Below, one piece after another: positions 25,962 through 34,958 of a DNA stretch of 64,000 nt (position 1 is the first letter of the stretch; each line of letters starts with the position of its first letter). The notes beneath the pieces are model-generated. The model was given only the letters and a program-made list of their open reading frames with translations, did no database searches and was not told where the DNA came from. The position numbers and the translations under genes were made by a program. Origin of the DNA: Eshraghiella sp964405265 (lineage in GTDB: Bacteria > Bacillota > Clostridia > Lachnospirales > Lachnospiraceae); contig CAYONC010000003.1 in the NCBI GenBank assembly GCA_964405265.1, positions 1 through 64,000 on the forward strand. Reading direction: 5' to 3'.

Positions 25962-27407
25962 ATGAATTTATCAAAGTTAACCGCCGTGGAGCTGGCTTCT
26001 GAAATAAAAGCGGGCAGGGTAACTGCCGTTGAGGCTGTGGAAGAGGTAATAAAGAATATAGAACAGAGGGAAAAGCTGTATAACGCATATATTACGGTTG
26101 ATAAGGAAAAGGCACTTGCCGTGGCGGCAGAAGTGCAGCGAAAAATAGAGAACGGTACGTTAACGGGACCGCTGGCAGGAGTTCCGGTTGCGATAAAGGA
26201 CAACATATGTACGGAAGGAATGCTGACAACGTGTGCCTCACGTATTCTCGGAAATTTTCTGCCTGCATATTCTGCTGAAGCGGCAGACAGGCTGTGCAGG
26301 GCGGGAGCTGTGATTATAGGTAAAACCAATATGGATGAATTTGCAATGGGTTCAACCACGGAAACCTCAGCATATGGTATAACGAGAAATCCTGCTAATC
26401 CGGAACATGTACCGGGAGGTTCATCAGGAGGTTCAGCAGCGGCAGTGGCAGCGGAGGAATGTTATTTTGCACTTGGCTCTGACACGGGAGGCTCCATAAG
26501 GCAGCCGGCATCTTATTGCGGGGTTGTAGGTATGAAACCGACTTACGGAACAGTGTCAAGATACGGACTTATTGCATATGCATCTTCGCTTGACCAGATT
26601 GGACCTGTCTGTAAGGATGTCAGGGATTGTGCCACGGTTCTTGAAATTATTTCAGGACATGATGAAAAGGATTCTACATCCGTAAACAGACCGGATACGG
26701 ATTTTACGTCTGCACTTGTTAAAGATGTAAAAGGAATGAAAATAGGTATACCGGAAGAATATTTCGGCGAAGGACTCAATCCGCAGATAAAAGAATGTAT
26801 CATGAATGCCGTATCACTGCTTGAAAAGAACGGCGCAACGATTGAAAAGTTCAGTCTTGATCTTGTTGAGTATGCCGTTCCTGCCTATTATACCATTGCA
26901 TCGGCAGAAGCAAGCTCTAATCTTGAACGGTATGACGGTGTAAAATACGGATACAGGGCTGATAATTATCACGGACTTCATAATATGTACAAAAAAACAA
27001 GAACGGAGGGCTTCGGTGAAGAGGTTAAGAGAAGGATAATGCTTGGTTCTTTTGTACTCAGCTCAGGATATTATGATGCATATTATCTGAAGGCACTGAA
27101 AGTAAGGACCATGATTAAAAAAGCATTTGATGAAGCTTTTTCAAAATATGATGTCATTGTGGCACCGGCTTCACCGACGACGGCACCGCGTATAGGAGAA
27201 TCATTAAGTGATCCGCTTAAAATGTATCTTAGTGACATATATACGATTTCGGTTAATCTTGCAGGACTTCCGGGCATAAGCATACCATGCGGAAAGGATT
27301 CCGCCGGGCTTCCGGTAGGCATACAGTTTATCGGTGACTGTTTCAGGGAAAAAGACATTATCCGTGCGGCATATACCTGTGAATCCCTGATTGGCAGGAA
27401 GGAATAA
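25962..27407 (+). CDS. gatA: Asp/Glu-tRNA amidotransferase subunit A
   Basis: A 481-residue amidase-signature protein. The catalytic lysine is in VAIKDNI, the serines in the GGSSGGSAAAVA segment, and the nucleophile region in GSDTGGSIRQPASYCG. It releases ammonia from glutamine, which passes to GatB to convert Glu-tRNA(Gln) or Asp-tRNA(Asn) to the amide. The presence of the full complex suggests the organism uses the indirect route for at least one of these tRNAs. It lies 15 bases after gatC. Confidence 0.97.
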   Translation: MNLSKLTAVELASEIKAGRVTAVEAVEEVIKNIEQREKLYNAYITVDKEKALAVAAEVQRKIENGTLTGPLAGVPVAIKDNICTEGMLTTCASRILGNFLPAYSAEAADRLCRAGAVIIGKTNMDEFAMGSTTETSAYGITRNPANPEHVPGGSSGGSAAAVAAEECYFALGSDTGGSIRQPASYCGVVGMKPTYGTVSRYGLIAYASSLDQIGPVCKDVRDCATVLEIISGHDEKDSTSVNRPDTDFTSALVKDVKGMKIGIPEEYFGEGLNPQIKECIMNAVSLLEKNGATIEKFSLDLVEYAVPAYYTIASAEASSNLERYDGVKYGYRADNYHGLHNMYKKTRTEGFGEEVKRRIMLGSFVLSSGYYDAYYLKALKVRTMIKKAFDEAFSKYDVIVAPASPTTAPRIGESLSDPLKMYLSDIYTISVNLAGLPGISIPCGKDSAGLPVGIQFIGDCFREKDIIRAAYTCESLIGRKE

Positions 27408-27420
27408 GGAGGAGCTGGCA

Positions 27421-28866
27421 ATGTTAAAAGAATACGAAACAGTAATAGGACTTGAGGTTCATGTGGAGCTTGCCACAAAAACCAAAATTTTCTGCGGATG
27501 TTCCACTGCATTCGGAGGAGCACCGAATACACATACATGTCCCGTGTGTACGGGTATGCCGGGCTCTCTTCCCGTTCTCAATAAAAAGGTTGTGGAATAT
27601 GCCGCAGCTGTGGGACTTGCCACAAACTGCCGGATAACAAGGGAATGCAAATTTGACAGAAAAAATTATTTTTATCCTGATAATCCGCAGAATTATCAGA
27701 TTTCACAGCTGTATTTTCCGATATGCAGGGACGGATATGTGGAAATAGAGCTTCCTTCGGGTAAAACAAAAAAGATACGGATTCATGAAATACACATGGA
27801 AGAGGATGCCGGAAAGCTCATACATGACGGACGCCCGGGTGAATCACTTGTCGATTATAACCGTTCAGGAGTTCCTCTTATAGAAATTGTTTCTGAACCG
27901 GATATGCGCAGTGCGGATGAAGTTATTGCATATCTTGAAAAACTCCGTCTCATTATTCAATATCTTGGAGCATCGGACTGTAAGCTGCAGGAAGGCTCAA
28001 TGAGGGCGGATATTAATCTGTCCGTAAGAGAGACAGGCAGTGAACGGTTGGGCACAAGAACGGAAATGAAAAACCTTAATTCCTTCAGTGCAATATCACG
28101 TGCAATAGAAGGAGAGGCATACAGACAGATAAAAATTATTGAATCCGGGGAAGCTGTTGTACAGGAGACCAGAAGATGGAATGATGATAAAGGCGAATCA
28201 TATGCAATGCGTTCCAAGGAGGATGCACAGGATTACAGATATTTCCCTGATCCGGACCTTGTGAGTGTTAAAATCAGTGAAGAATGGCTTGATGAAATAC
28301 GTCTTCGACAGCCGGAGTTTAAAACTGAAAAAATGAATAGATACAGAGAAGAATACGGAATACCGGATTATGATATTCAGATAATAACCGATTATAAAAG
28401 ATTAGCAGACATTTTTGAAGGGGCAACGGCTTTGTGCGGTAATCCGAAAAAGGTTTCCAACTGGCTTATGGTGGATACAATGCGTATACTTAAGGAAAGA
28501 GGAATGGATGTATCGGAAATTCATTTTTCACCGGAGAACCTTGCAGCACTCATAAAGCTTACGGATGAAGGCATTATCAACAGCTCCGTCGCCAAAGAAG
28601 TATTTGAACATATATTTGAATCGGACACGGATCCGGTAAAATATGTCGAAGAACATGGTCTTAAACAGGTTAATGATGAAGCAGCACTCAGAAAAGCGGT
28701 TGAGGAAGTTATTGCCGCCAATCCACAGTCGGTTGAGGATTACAGAAACGGTAAGGAAAAAGCAATAGGCTTCCTTGTGGGTCAGACAATGAAGGCAATG
28801 AGGGGAAAAGCCAATCCGTCAATGGTTAACGGCATGATTAAGGAAATCATCGGTCAGGCAGATTAA
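27421..28866 (+). CDS. gatB: Asp/Glu-tRNA amidotransferase subunit B
   Basis: A 481-residue GatB, the kinase/transamidase subunit. Its start YETVIGLEVHVEL, the zinc-site cysteines (CGC and CPVC), and GSMRADINLSVR are family signatures; the C-terminal YqeY-like tail ends in GKANPSMVNGMIKE. ATG at 27421 has AAGGAGG; an in-frame ATG ten codons earlier lies inside gatA. Last gene of the operon, followed by a strong terminator. Confidence 0.97.
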   Translation: MLKEYETVIGLEVHVELATKTKIFCGCSTAFGGAPNTHTCPVCTGMPGSLPVLNKKVVEYAAAVGLATNCRITRECKFDRKNYFYPDNPQNYQISQLYFPICRDGYVEIELPSGKTKKIRIHEIHMEEDAGKLIHDGRPGESLVDYNRSGVPLIEIVSEPDMRSADEVIAYLEKLRLIIQYLGASDCKLQEGSMRADINLSVRETGSERLGTRTEMKNLNSFSAISRAIEGEAYRQIKIIESGEAVVQETRRWNDDKGESYAMRSKEDAQDYRYFPDPDLVSVKISEEWLDEIRLRQPEFKTEKMNRYREEYGIPDYDIQIITDYKRLADIFEGATALCGNPKKVSNWLMVDTMRILKERGMDVSEIHFSPENLAALIKLTDEGIINSSVAKEVFEHIFESDTDPVKYVEEHGLKQVNDEAALRKAVEEVIAANPQSVEDYRNGKEKAIGFLVGQTMKAMRGKANPSMVNGMIKEIIGQAD

Positions 28867-28871
28867 TGCAG

Positions 28872-28898
28872 CAGGGTCAGAAATTGACCCTGTTTTTT
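28872..28898 (+). terminator. Terminator of gatCAB
   Basis: Perfect 8-bp stem CAGGGTCA/TGACCCTG with a 5-base loop, followed by six T. Confidence 0.92.
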
Positions 28899-28911
28899 GC
28901 TGAAAAAGATA

Positions 28912-28940
28912 TTGACAAAGTAAAGAAGGAATGATATTGT
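28912..28940 (+). promoter_or_regulatory. Promoter of the metal-resistance operon
   Basis: Consensus -35 TTGACA at 28912-28917, 17-bp spacer, -10 TATTGT at 28935-28940. The operator dyad overlaps the last two bases of the -10. Confidence 0.88.
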
Positions 28941-28970
28941 GAACATATGAACAATTAATCATATGTTCAC
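28939..28970 (+). promoter_or_regulatory. Operator for the ArsR/SmtB-family repressor
   Basis: Perfect inverted repeat, arms GTGAACATATGA and TCATATGTTCAC with an 8-base centre. Its position over the -10 end and the start site, directly upstream of an ArsR-family gene, and the TGAACA core resemble SmtB/CzrA/CadC operators. Bound repressor would block the promoter; metal would release it. Confidence 0.85.
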
Positions 28971-28990
28971 ATAACGCAGGAGGTTAAGAT

Positions 28991-29350
28991 ATGCAGGACA
29001 CAGACATGGAGTTATGCGAAATGCATCATGTTCATAAGGACATAGTAAGCAGAATTAATGCGGAAATGCCAAGGGAAGAGGAGTTATATGACCTTGCGGA
29101 GCTGTTTAAGGTGTTCGGGGATTCTACACGCATAAGAATACTTTATGTATTGTTTGAATCGGAAGCGTGTGTATGTGATATAGCTGAAGCACTCAACATG
29201 CAGCAGTCAGCCATTTCACACCAGCTGAGAATACTTAAGCAGAGCAGGCTCGTGTCAGGCAGAAGGGAAGGAAAATCAGTAATTTATTATCTTGCCGATG
29301 ATCATGTAAGGTCAATCATAAATCAGGGCAGGGAACATATTGAAGAATAG
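28991..29350 (+). CDS. ArsR/SmtB-family metal-responsive repressor
   Basis: A 119-residue winged-helix repressor. The core is ELFKVFGDSTRIRILYVL, the recognition region QQSAISHQLRILKQSRLV. Three possible metal sites are visible: an N-terminal CEMHHVH, a helix-3 type CVC (Cys60, Cys62) as in ArsR/CadC, and a C-terminal DDHVRSIINQGREH as in zinc/cobalt sensors of the CzrA type. The operon context (HMA chaperone and P1B ATPase) points to Zn/Cd/Pb rather than arsenic. It probably represses its own operon through the dyad just upstream. Confidence 0.92.
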   Translation: MQDTDMELCEMHHVHKDIVSRINAEMPREEELYDLAELFKVFGDSTRIRILYVLFESEACVCDIAEALNMQQSAISHQLRILKQSRLVSGRREGKSVIYYLADDHVRSIINQGREHIEE

Positions 29351-29361
29351 GAGCATCAATT

Positions 29362-29583
29362 ATGAAGAAGAAATTTAAAATGGAAAATCTTGACTGTGCA
29401 CACTGTGCAGCAAAAATGGAAGACGGGATTAAGAAAATCGCAGGCGTGAGGGATGCAACCGTGAATTTTATGACTCAGAAGCTGGTTATTGAAGCTGATG
29501 ACGAGCTGTTTGATGATATAGTAAAGCAGGCCTCTTCCGTATGTGCGGGAATTGATTCAGAATGCAGGATAATAGTGGAGTAG
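29362..29583 (+). CDS. Heavy-metal-associated (HMA) domain protein, stand-alone
   Basis: A 73-residue ferredoxin-like HMA domain with the metal site MENLDCAHCAAKME (CxxC). Such domains carry soft metals or deliver them to P-type ATPases. It looks like the N-terminal HMA domain of a CadA/ZntA pump that is encoded as a separate protein: the pump four bases downstream lacks one. GGAG precedes the ATG. Shares the ArsR-controlled promoter. Confidence 0.9.
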   Translation: MKKKFKMENLDCAHCAAKMEDGIKKIAGVRDATVNFMTQKLVIEADDELFDDIVKQASSVCAGIDSECRIIVE

Positions 29584-29586
29584 CAT

Positions 29587-31455
29587 ATGAACGGTAAGCA
29601 GAAAAAGGTTTTGATCAGAATAATCATTACGGCAATTCTGTATGTAATGCTTCTGATAGCGGAGCATGCACTGCATTTTGATTATTTTTCCGTTGCATGG
29701 GCAGAAGCAGCGGCATATCTTGTACCATATATAATCATAGGATATGACATAATACTGAAAGCCGGTAAGAATATAAGCCGCGGACATATATTTGACGAGA
29801 ATTTTCTGATGATGATTGCTACATTTGGTGCGTTTGCCATAGGCGAGTATTCCGAGGCACTTGCGGTTATGCTTTTTTATCAGACAGGTGAATTATTTCA
29901 GGGATATGCGGTCGGTAAATCCCGCAAATCCATAGCAGATATGATGGATATATGTCCTGAATATGCCAATGTGGAAGAAGAGGGCAGATTAATTAAAAAA
30001 GATCCGGAGGATGTAATTCCGGGTACGATAATAATTATCAGACCCGGAGAAAGGGTACCGCTTGACGGAATTGTAGTGGATGGAGAATCACTTATCGATA
30101 CGGCGGCACTTACCGGTGAAGCCGTGCCAAGGAGTGTAAGAACGGGAGAAAGCATCATCAGCGGATGCATTAACGGCAACGGAATGCTTAAGGTTAAGGT
30201 CACAAAAAGCTTTGAAAATTCCACTGTGTCCAAGATTCTCGAACTGGTTGAAAATGCAGGCAACAGGAAGGCACGGGTTGAGAATTTTATAACAAGGTTT
30301 GCAAGATATTATACTCCGTTTGTAACAATAACCGCTTTTCTGCTGGCGGTGATACCGTCTGTCATAACAGGCAACTGGACAGAATGGCTTAAGAGAGCGT
30401 GCATATTTCTGGTCGTATCCTGCCCGTGTGCACTTGTGATTTCTGTTCCTCTCGGTTTTTTCAGCGGAATAGGAGCGGCCTCATCCAGGGGAATACTGAT
30501 TAAGGGAAGTAATTTCCTTGAAGCGGCTGCAGGTATCAGGAATATTGTTTTTGATAAGACCGGAACGCTTACCAAAGGTGAGTTCAGCGTAACATCCGTT
30601 ATAAGCAGGGAAATGAAAAAAGATGAGCTGTTAAAATATGCTGCACTTGCAGAAAGCTGTTCAACGCATCCGATAGCACTTTCCATAAAGGAAGCATACG
30701 GAATGGAAACGGATACATCGGTCATTACATCATCAGAAGAAATACCGGGACATGGTATTAAGGTTATGGCGGAGGGCAGATGCATCATAGCCGGCAATGC
30801 TGCAATGTTTACAAAGGAAAATATTGATTTTGAAGAATATACCGGAATGGGAACCATGGTATATATAGCAATAGACGGTAAATTTTCCGGAACGGTTGTT
30901 ATATCGGACAGTCTGAAGCCCGGAACACGGCAGGCTCTTGCAGGGTTAAAGAATAATGGCGTAACCGATATGATAATGCTGACGGGAGACAGAAAAGAAG
31001 CTGCCGCAGAAGTGGCAGAGCTTGCAGGTATTGACAAAGTATATGCGGAACTGCTGCCCGGAGACAAGGTGCGAATTTTTGAGGAAATAATGGAAAATAG
31101 CGGAGGGAAAACCGCTTTTGTGGGTGATGGAATCAATGACGCACCCGTGCTCACAAGAGCTGATGTGGGCTTTGCCATGGGTAGTATGGGAAGCGATGCG
31201 GCAATTGAGGCGGCAGATATTGTGATTATGGATGATGATATCGGAAAGATAGTATCTGCCATTAAAATTTCACGTAAAACCATGCGTATAGTTAAGCAGA
31301 ACATCGTATTTGCATTAGGAATTAAGCTGGCTGTGCTGGCAGCAGGAGCGTTTGGTATTGCCAATATGTGGTGTGCGGTTTTTGCGGATGTTGGTGTGTC
31401 TGTAATTGCAATATTGAATTCGATGAGAATGCTTGGGAGGAAAAATATTTCCTGA
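29587..31455 (+). CDS. P1B-type heavy-metal exporting ATPase (Zn/Cd/Pb type)
   Basis: A 622-residue inner-membrane pump. The transport-site motif is CPC (Cys279, Cys281) in SCPCALVISVP, the phosphorylation site DKTGTLT (Asp323), the actuator loop LTGEAVP and the hinge GDGINDAP are all present. The C-terminal helix DVGVSVIAILNSMRML carries the aspartate typical of ZntA/CadA pumps. There is no N-terminal HMA domain; the preceding small gene supplies one. It exports divalent soft metals; which one is not provable from sequence. Often labelled CadA or ZntA. Confidence 0.93.
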   Translation: MNGKQKKVLIRIIITAILYVMLLIAEHALHFDYFSVAWAEAAAYLVPYIIIGYDIILKAGKNISRGHIFDENFLMMIATFGAFAIGEYSEALAVMLFYQTGELFQGYAVGKSRKSIADMMDICPEYANVEEEGRLIKKDPEDVIPGTIIIIRPGERVPLDGIVVDGESLIDTAALTGEAVPRSVRTGESIISGCINGNGMLKVKVTKSFENSTVSKILELVENAGNRKARVENFITRFARYYTPFVTITAFLLAVIPSVITGNWTEWLKRACIFLVVSCPCALVISVPLGFFSGIGAASSRGILIKGSNFLEAAAGIRNIVFDKTGTLTKGEFSVTSVISREMKKDELLKYAALAESCSTHPIALSIKEAYGMETDTSVITSSEEIPGHGIKVMAEGRCIIAGNAAMFTKENIDFEEYTGMGTMVYIAIDGKFSGTVVISDSLKPGTRQALAGLKNNGVTDMIMLTGDRKEAAAEVAELAGIDKVYAELLPGDKVRIFEEIMENSGGKTAFVGDGINDAPVLTRADVGFAMGSMGSDAAIEAADIVIMDDDIGKIVSAIKISRKTMRIVKQNIVFALGIKLAVLAAGAFGIANMWCAVFADVGVSVIAILNSMRMLGRKNIS

Positions 31456-31465
31456 AAACAAAAAC

Positions 31466-31491
31466 GGCGGTAGAGGTCTGACCCTGCCGCC
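31466..31491 (-). terminator. Terminator between the metal pump and the PilZ gene
   Basis: 10-bp stem GGCGGTAGAG/CCCTGCCGCC with one mismatch and one G-T pair. The minus-strand side runs into GTTTTTGTTTT, so it fits the PilZ gene; the plus strand has a weaker tail, so it may serve both. Confidence 0.7.
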
Positions 31492-31522
31492 ATTTAAAAT
31501 GCGGTTATAAAAATAAAATATT

Positions 31523-31870
31523 TCAGCAGCTGCTCTTATTCTCCAGTTCTTCAAAAATATAATCGAATACGGGAGCCATTCCGACAAATTCACATCCGTA
31601 AAAATATTCATTGTCTTCAAGTGCTTCACATCTGATAATTTTCACAACGCAGTAGAGAATTGAATCATCACCGCCAAGATTAAGCTGTGCATTGAAATAA
31701 TATCCCATCGGCAGAATGCTTTTGGAGATAAAGCCGAGCCCTGATTTGGAAATATCCTTGACTTCTATCGGTGATTCAATATAAATATTATCTGAATTCT
31801 GATTAAAAACCGTTGAGATAACAAGATTAACCGTTACTCTTATTCTCTTATGACGTCTCTTGTCCTGCAT
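31523..31870 (-). CDS. PilZ-domain c-di-GMP receptor protein
   Basis: A 115-residue single-domain PilZ protein. The N-terminal RRHKR supplies the RxxxR motif and DISKSGLGFIS the (D/N)xSxxG motif, the two parts that clamp a c-di-GMP dimer. It is likely a soluble adaptor; the output partner is unknown. GGAGG lies seven bases before the start on the minus strand. It diverges from purB. Its presence together with EAL and HD-GYP proteins implies c-di-GMP is used. Confidence 0.9.
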   Translation of the reverse strand: MQDKRRHKRIRVTVNLVISTVFNQNSDNIYIESPIEVKDISKSGLGFISKSILPMGYYFNAQLNLGGDDSILYCVVKIIRCEALEDNEYFYGCEFVGMAPVFDYIFEELENKSSC

Positions 31871-31902
31871 ATGTAACCTCCGTTAGTTGTTTTACTTATA
31901 AT

Positions 31903-31930
31903 ATTATAATATAATTCCGGTATAAAACAA
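31903..31930 (-). promoter_or_regulatory. Promoter of the PilZ gene
   Basis: Minus strand: TTGTTT at 31930-31925, 16-bp spacer, perfect TATAAT at 31908-31903. Confidence 0.6.
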
Positions 31931-31943
31931 GTGTGTTTTTCCG

Positions 31944-31973
31944 TTGACTTTACAAAATACAGTGTACTATAAT
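31944..31973 (+). promoter_or_regulatory. Promoter of purB
   Basis: TTGACT at 31944-31949, 18-bp spacer, perfect TATAAT at 31968-31973. No PurR box or guanine riboswitch was seen before the start codon. Confidence 0.82.
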
Positions 31974-32019
31974 CTATTTGGTTAATGCAACAACAGAATT
32001 TATATGGGAGAAATGACAT

Positions 32020-33453
32020 ATGGCAACAGACAGATACCAGACACCGCTTGCGGAGAGATATGCAAGCAGGGAAATGCAATATATTTTTTCACCGGATAAA
32101 AAGTTCAGAACATGGAGGGCTCTCTGGATAGCACTTGCAGAAGCTGAAAAAGAGCTTGGACTTGGAATTACGGATGAACAGATAGAAGAGCTTAAGGCAC
32201 ATAAGGATGACATTAATTATGATGAAGCCGTAAAACAGGAAAAGATAGTCAGGCATGATGTTATGGCACATGTGCATGCTTATGGAGTCCAGTGCCCCAA
32301 GGCTAAGGGAATAATCCACCTCGGAGCAACATCATGTTATGTCGGAGATAATACGGATATCATAATTATGACGGAAGGACTGAAGCTTGTACGGAAGAAG
32401 CTCGTCAACGTAATTAATGAGCTTGCTGCATTTGCAGACAGATATAAAGAACTTCCTACGCTTGCATTTACTCATTTTCAGCCTGCACAGCCGACAACGG
32501 TTGGAAAGAGGGCAACACTCTGGATGCAGGAACTCATGCTGGATCTTGAAGACCTTGAACACGTAATTGACGGAATGAAGCTTCTTGGACAGAAGGGTAC
32601 AACCGGAACACAGGCCAGCTTTATGGAGCTGTTTGAAGGAAATCAGGAAAAAATCCGTATACTTGATAAAATGATAGCTGAGAAAATGGGATTTAAGGAT
32701 ACTTATCCCGTATCAGGTCAGACATACTCAAGAAAAGTTGATACAAGGGTTGTAAATGTGCTGGCAGGAATTGCAGCAAGTGCACACAAATTTTCCAACG
32801 ACATAAGACTTCTCCAGCATCTTAAGGAAATAGAAGAACCATTTGAAAAGTCACAGATTGGTTCTTCAGCGATGGCATATAAGAGAAATCCCATGAGAAG
32901 TGAGAGAATAGCGGCACTTTCAAATTATGTAATGGCAGATGCACTGAATCCGGCGATTACAAGTGCAACACAGTGGTTTGAAAGAACACTGGATGATTCA
33001 GCCAACAAAAGAATGTCTGTGCCGGAAGCATTTCTTGCCGTAGACGGAATACTTGACCTCTATCTTAACGTTGTGGACGGTCTCGTTGTATATGAAAAGG
33101 TTATATATAAGCATATCATGGCAGAGCTGCCGTTTATGGCAACGGAAAATATTATGATGGATGCCGTAAAAGCAGGAGGAGACAGACAGGAGCTTCATGA
33201 AAGAATACGTAAACTTTCAATGAAGGCAGGTAAAAGGGTTAAGGAAGAAGGACTGGAAAATAATCTTCTTGAACTTATTGCGGAAGATCCTGCTTTTAAT
33301 CTTACCCTTGACGAACTGAAAAAAACAATGAATCCTTCTCTGTATACCGGACGCTCAAAGTGGCAGGTGGAGGAATTTCTTGCGGAAACCGTACGCCCTG
33401 TTCTTGACGGATACAGGGATGAACTCGGTATTACAGCGGAAATTAATTGTTAA
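32020..33453 (+). CDS. purB: Adenylosuccinate lyase
   Basis: A 477-residue fumarase/aspartase-superfamily enzyme that cleaves SAICAR and adenylosuccinate, releasing fumarate, in purine synthesis. The superfamily signature GSSAMAYKRNPMRSE is present, as are HLGATSCYVGDN and the TxxFxxAQP segment THFQPAQPTTVGKR. The length and the SSAMAYKRNP form match the larger PurB type. Separate promoters serve purB and the following purA. Confidence 0.97.
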   Translation: MATDRYQTPLAERYASREMQYIFSPDKKFRTWRALWIALAEAEKELGLGITDEQIEELKAHKDDINYDEAVKQEKIVRHDVMAHVHAYGVQCPKAKGIIHLGATSCYVGDNTDIIIMTEGLKLVRKKLVNVINELAAFADRYKELPTLAFTHFQPAQPTTVGKRATLWMQELMLDLEDLEHVIDGMKLLGQKGTTGTQASFMELFEGNQEKIRILDKMIAEKMGFKDTYPVSGQTYSRKVDTRVVNVLAGIAASAHKFSNDIRLLQHLKEIEEPFEKSQIGSSAMAYKRNPMRSERIAALSNYVMADALNPAITSATQWFERTLDDSANKRMSVPEAFLAVDGILDLYLNVVDGLVVYEKVIYKHIMAELPFMATENIMMDAVKAGGDRQELHERIRKLSMKAGKRVKEEGLENNLLELIAEDPAFNLTLDELKKTMNPSLYTGRSKWQVEEFLAETVRPVLDGYRDELGITAEINC

Positions 33454-33455
33454 TC

Positions 33456-33484
33456 TTTACATAATGAGTCTTTTAATGTATACT
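33456..33484 (+). promoter_or_regulatory. Promoter of purA
   Basis: TTTACA at 33456-33461, 17-bp spacer, TATACT at 33479-33484. It begins three bases after the purB stop. Confidence 0.78.
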
Positions 33485-33537
33485 GGTTAGGTATGCGGTC
33501 AGGCATATAACATTAACAAAAATTAGGAGGGACACAC

Positions 33538-34830
33538 ATGGTAAGAGCTATAGTAGGTGCCAACTGGGGTGATGAAGGAAAAGGTAAAATTACCGATATG
33601 CTTTCTGAGAAGTCTGATATAATCGTAAGATTTCAGGGAGGAAGCAATGCAGGACACACAATCATTAATGATTATGGAAAGTTTGCACTTCATTTACTTC
33701 CGTCAGGTGTGTTTTATAATCACACCACAAGCGTAATAGGTAACGGAGTGGCACTTAACATACCATATCTGTTTAATGAGATAAAGGCACTTGAAGAAAG
33801 AGGAGTTCCGACTCCTAAGATTCTTGTGTCAGACAGGGCACAGATATTAATGCCTTATCATGTGGATTTTGATGCCTATGAGGAGGAAAGGCTTGGCGGT
33901 AAAGCGTTTGGCTCAACCAAATCGGGAATTGCACCTTTTTATTCAGATAAATATGCCAAGATTGGTTTTCAGGTAAGCGAGCTGTTTATGGACAGTGATG
34001 CACTGAAGGAAAAAGTAAAAAGAGTTGTTGAATATAAGAATGTACTTTTGGAAAATCTGTATCACAAACCGGCAATGAACCCGGATGATATATATGAGCT
34101 GCTTGTTTCATACAGGGATATGGTTGCACCATATGTTGCAGATGTGTCATTATTTCTTCATGAAGCAGTTAAGGAAGGCAAAACCATACTTCTTGAAGGC
34201 CAGCTCGGTTCGCTCAAGGATCCGGACCACGGAATATATCCGATGGTTACATCATCATCAACACTTGCATCATACGGAGCCATCGGAGCAGGAATACCGG
34301 CTCAGGAAATAACAGATGTAATAACCGTTGTAAAAGCTTATTCGTCTGCCGTTGGTGCAGGAGCCTTTGTCAGTGAGATATTCGGAGAAGAAGCGGATGA
34401 ACTCAGAAGACGCGGAGGAGACGGAGGCGAATTCGGTGCCACAACCGGTCGTCCGAGAAGAATGGGCTGGTTTGATGCGGTTGCAACAAGGTATGGCTGC
34501 AGAATGCAGGGAGCAACAGAGGTTGCATTGACGGTTCTGGATGTACTCGGATATCTGGATGAGATACCGGTGTGTGTGGGTTATGAAATTGACGGAGAAA
34601 TTGTTAAGGATTTCCCTGTTACATATAAGCTTGAGAAAGCGAAGCCGGTACTTAAGAAGTTTAAAGGCTGGAAGACTGACATCAGGGGAATAGACAGATA
34701 CGAAGACCTTCCGGAAGAATGCAGGACATATATAGAAGCTATTGAAAAAGAACTTAATGTTCCTATAACAATGGTATCAAACGGTCCTAAGAGGAATGAA
34801 ATTATATACAGAAAGAGCAGTCTGAAATAA
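33538..34830 (+). CDS. purA: Adenylosuccinate synthetase
   Basis: A 430-residue GTP-dependent enzyme joining IMP and aspartate, the first committed step to AMP; PurB next door does the second. The P-loop-like start NWGDEGKGKITD, GGSNAGHT, the GQLG segment and TTGRPRRMGWFD are family signatures. It has GGAGG nine bases before its ATG and its own promoter. Confidence 0.97.
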   Translation: MVRAIVGANWGDEGKGKITDMLSEKSDIIVRFQGGSNAGHTIINDYGKFALHLLPSGVFYNHTTSVIGNGVALNIPYLFNEIKALEERGVPTPKILVSDRAQILMPYHVDFDAYEEERLGGKAFGSTKSGIAPFYSDKYAKIGFQVSELFMDSDALKEKVKRVVEYKNVLLENLYHKPAMNPDDIYELLVSYRDMVAPYVADVSLFLHEAVKEGKTILLEGQLGSLKDPDHGIYPMVTSSSTLASYGAIGAGIPAQEITDVITVVKAYSSAVGAGAFVSEIFGEEADELRRRGGDGGEFGATTGRPRRMGWFDAVATRYGCRMQGATEVALTVLDVLGYLDEIPVCVGYEIDGEIVKDFPVTYKLEKAKPVLKKFKGWKTDIRGIDRYEDLPEECRTYIEAIEKELNVPITMVSNGPKRNEIIYRKSSLK

Positions 34831-34836
34831 TATTTG

Positions 34837-34880
34837 CGGCTGGTGCGGGATGACAAGGTGTTCTGCATCAGCCGTTTAAA
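34837..34880 (+). terminator. Possible purA terminator
   Basis: 10-bp stem CGGCTGGTGC/GCATCAGCCG (one G-T pair) with an 18-base loop, followed only by TTTAAAG. A weak terminator. Confidence 0.55.
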
Positions 34881-34881
34881 G

Positions 34882-34910
34882 TTGACAGAACTTAATTTTT
34901 GTAATACACT
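34882..34910 (+). promoter_or_regulatory. Promoter of the second HMA protein
   Basis: Consensus TTGACA at 34882-34887, 17-bp spacer, TACACT at 34905-34910. The predicted start site falls at about 34917. Confidence 0.8.
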
Positions 34911-34918
34911 GAACAAAT

Positions 34919-34936
34919 AGTTAGCTTTAACTAACT
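34919..34936 (+). promoter_or_regulatory. Candidate operator dyad at the HMA transcription start
   Basis: AGTTAG and CTAACT arms separated by 6 bases, with a nested GTTA/TAAC dyad. The GTTAG/CTAAC half-sites are those of DtxR/IdeR-type boxes, though the centre is longer than the classic 19-base form. It covers about +2 to +19 of the transcript, a repressor position. The regulator is not proven. Confidence 0.5.
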
Positions 34937-34958
34937 TGGTTAAAAGGAGCAATGGAAT

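Noticed and set aside
30309..31493. 394-codon open frame on the minus strand opposite the P1B ATPase
   Set aside because: It mirrors the codon pattern of the real gene, has a low-complexity Ser/Ile/Ala composition, no ribosome binding site and no recognisable domain.
31944..33537. Purine riboswitch or PurR box before purB or purA
   Set aside because: The leaders are about 40-50 bases after the -10 boxes, too short for an aptamer, and no PurBox-like pair was seen.
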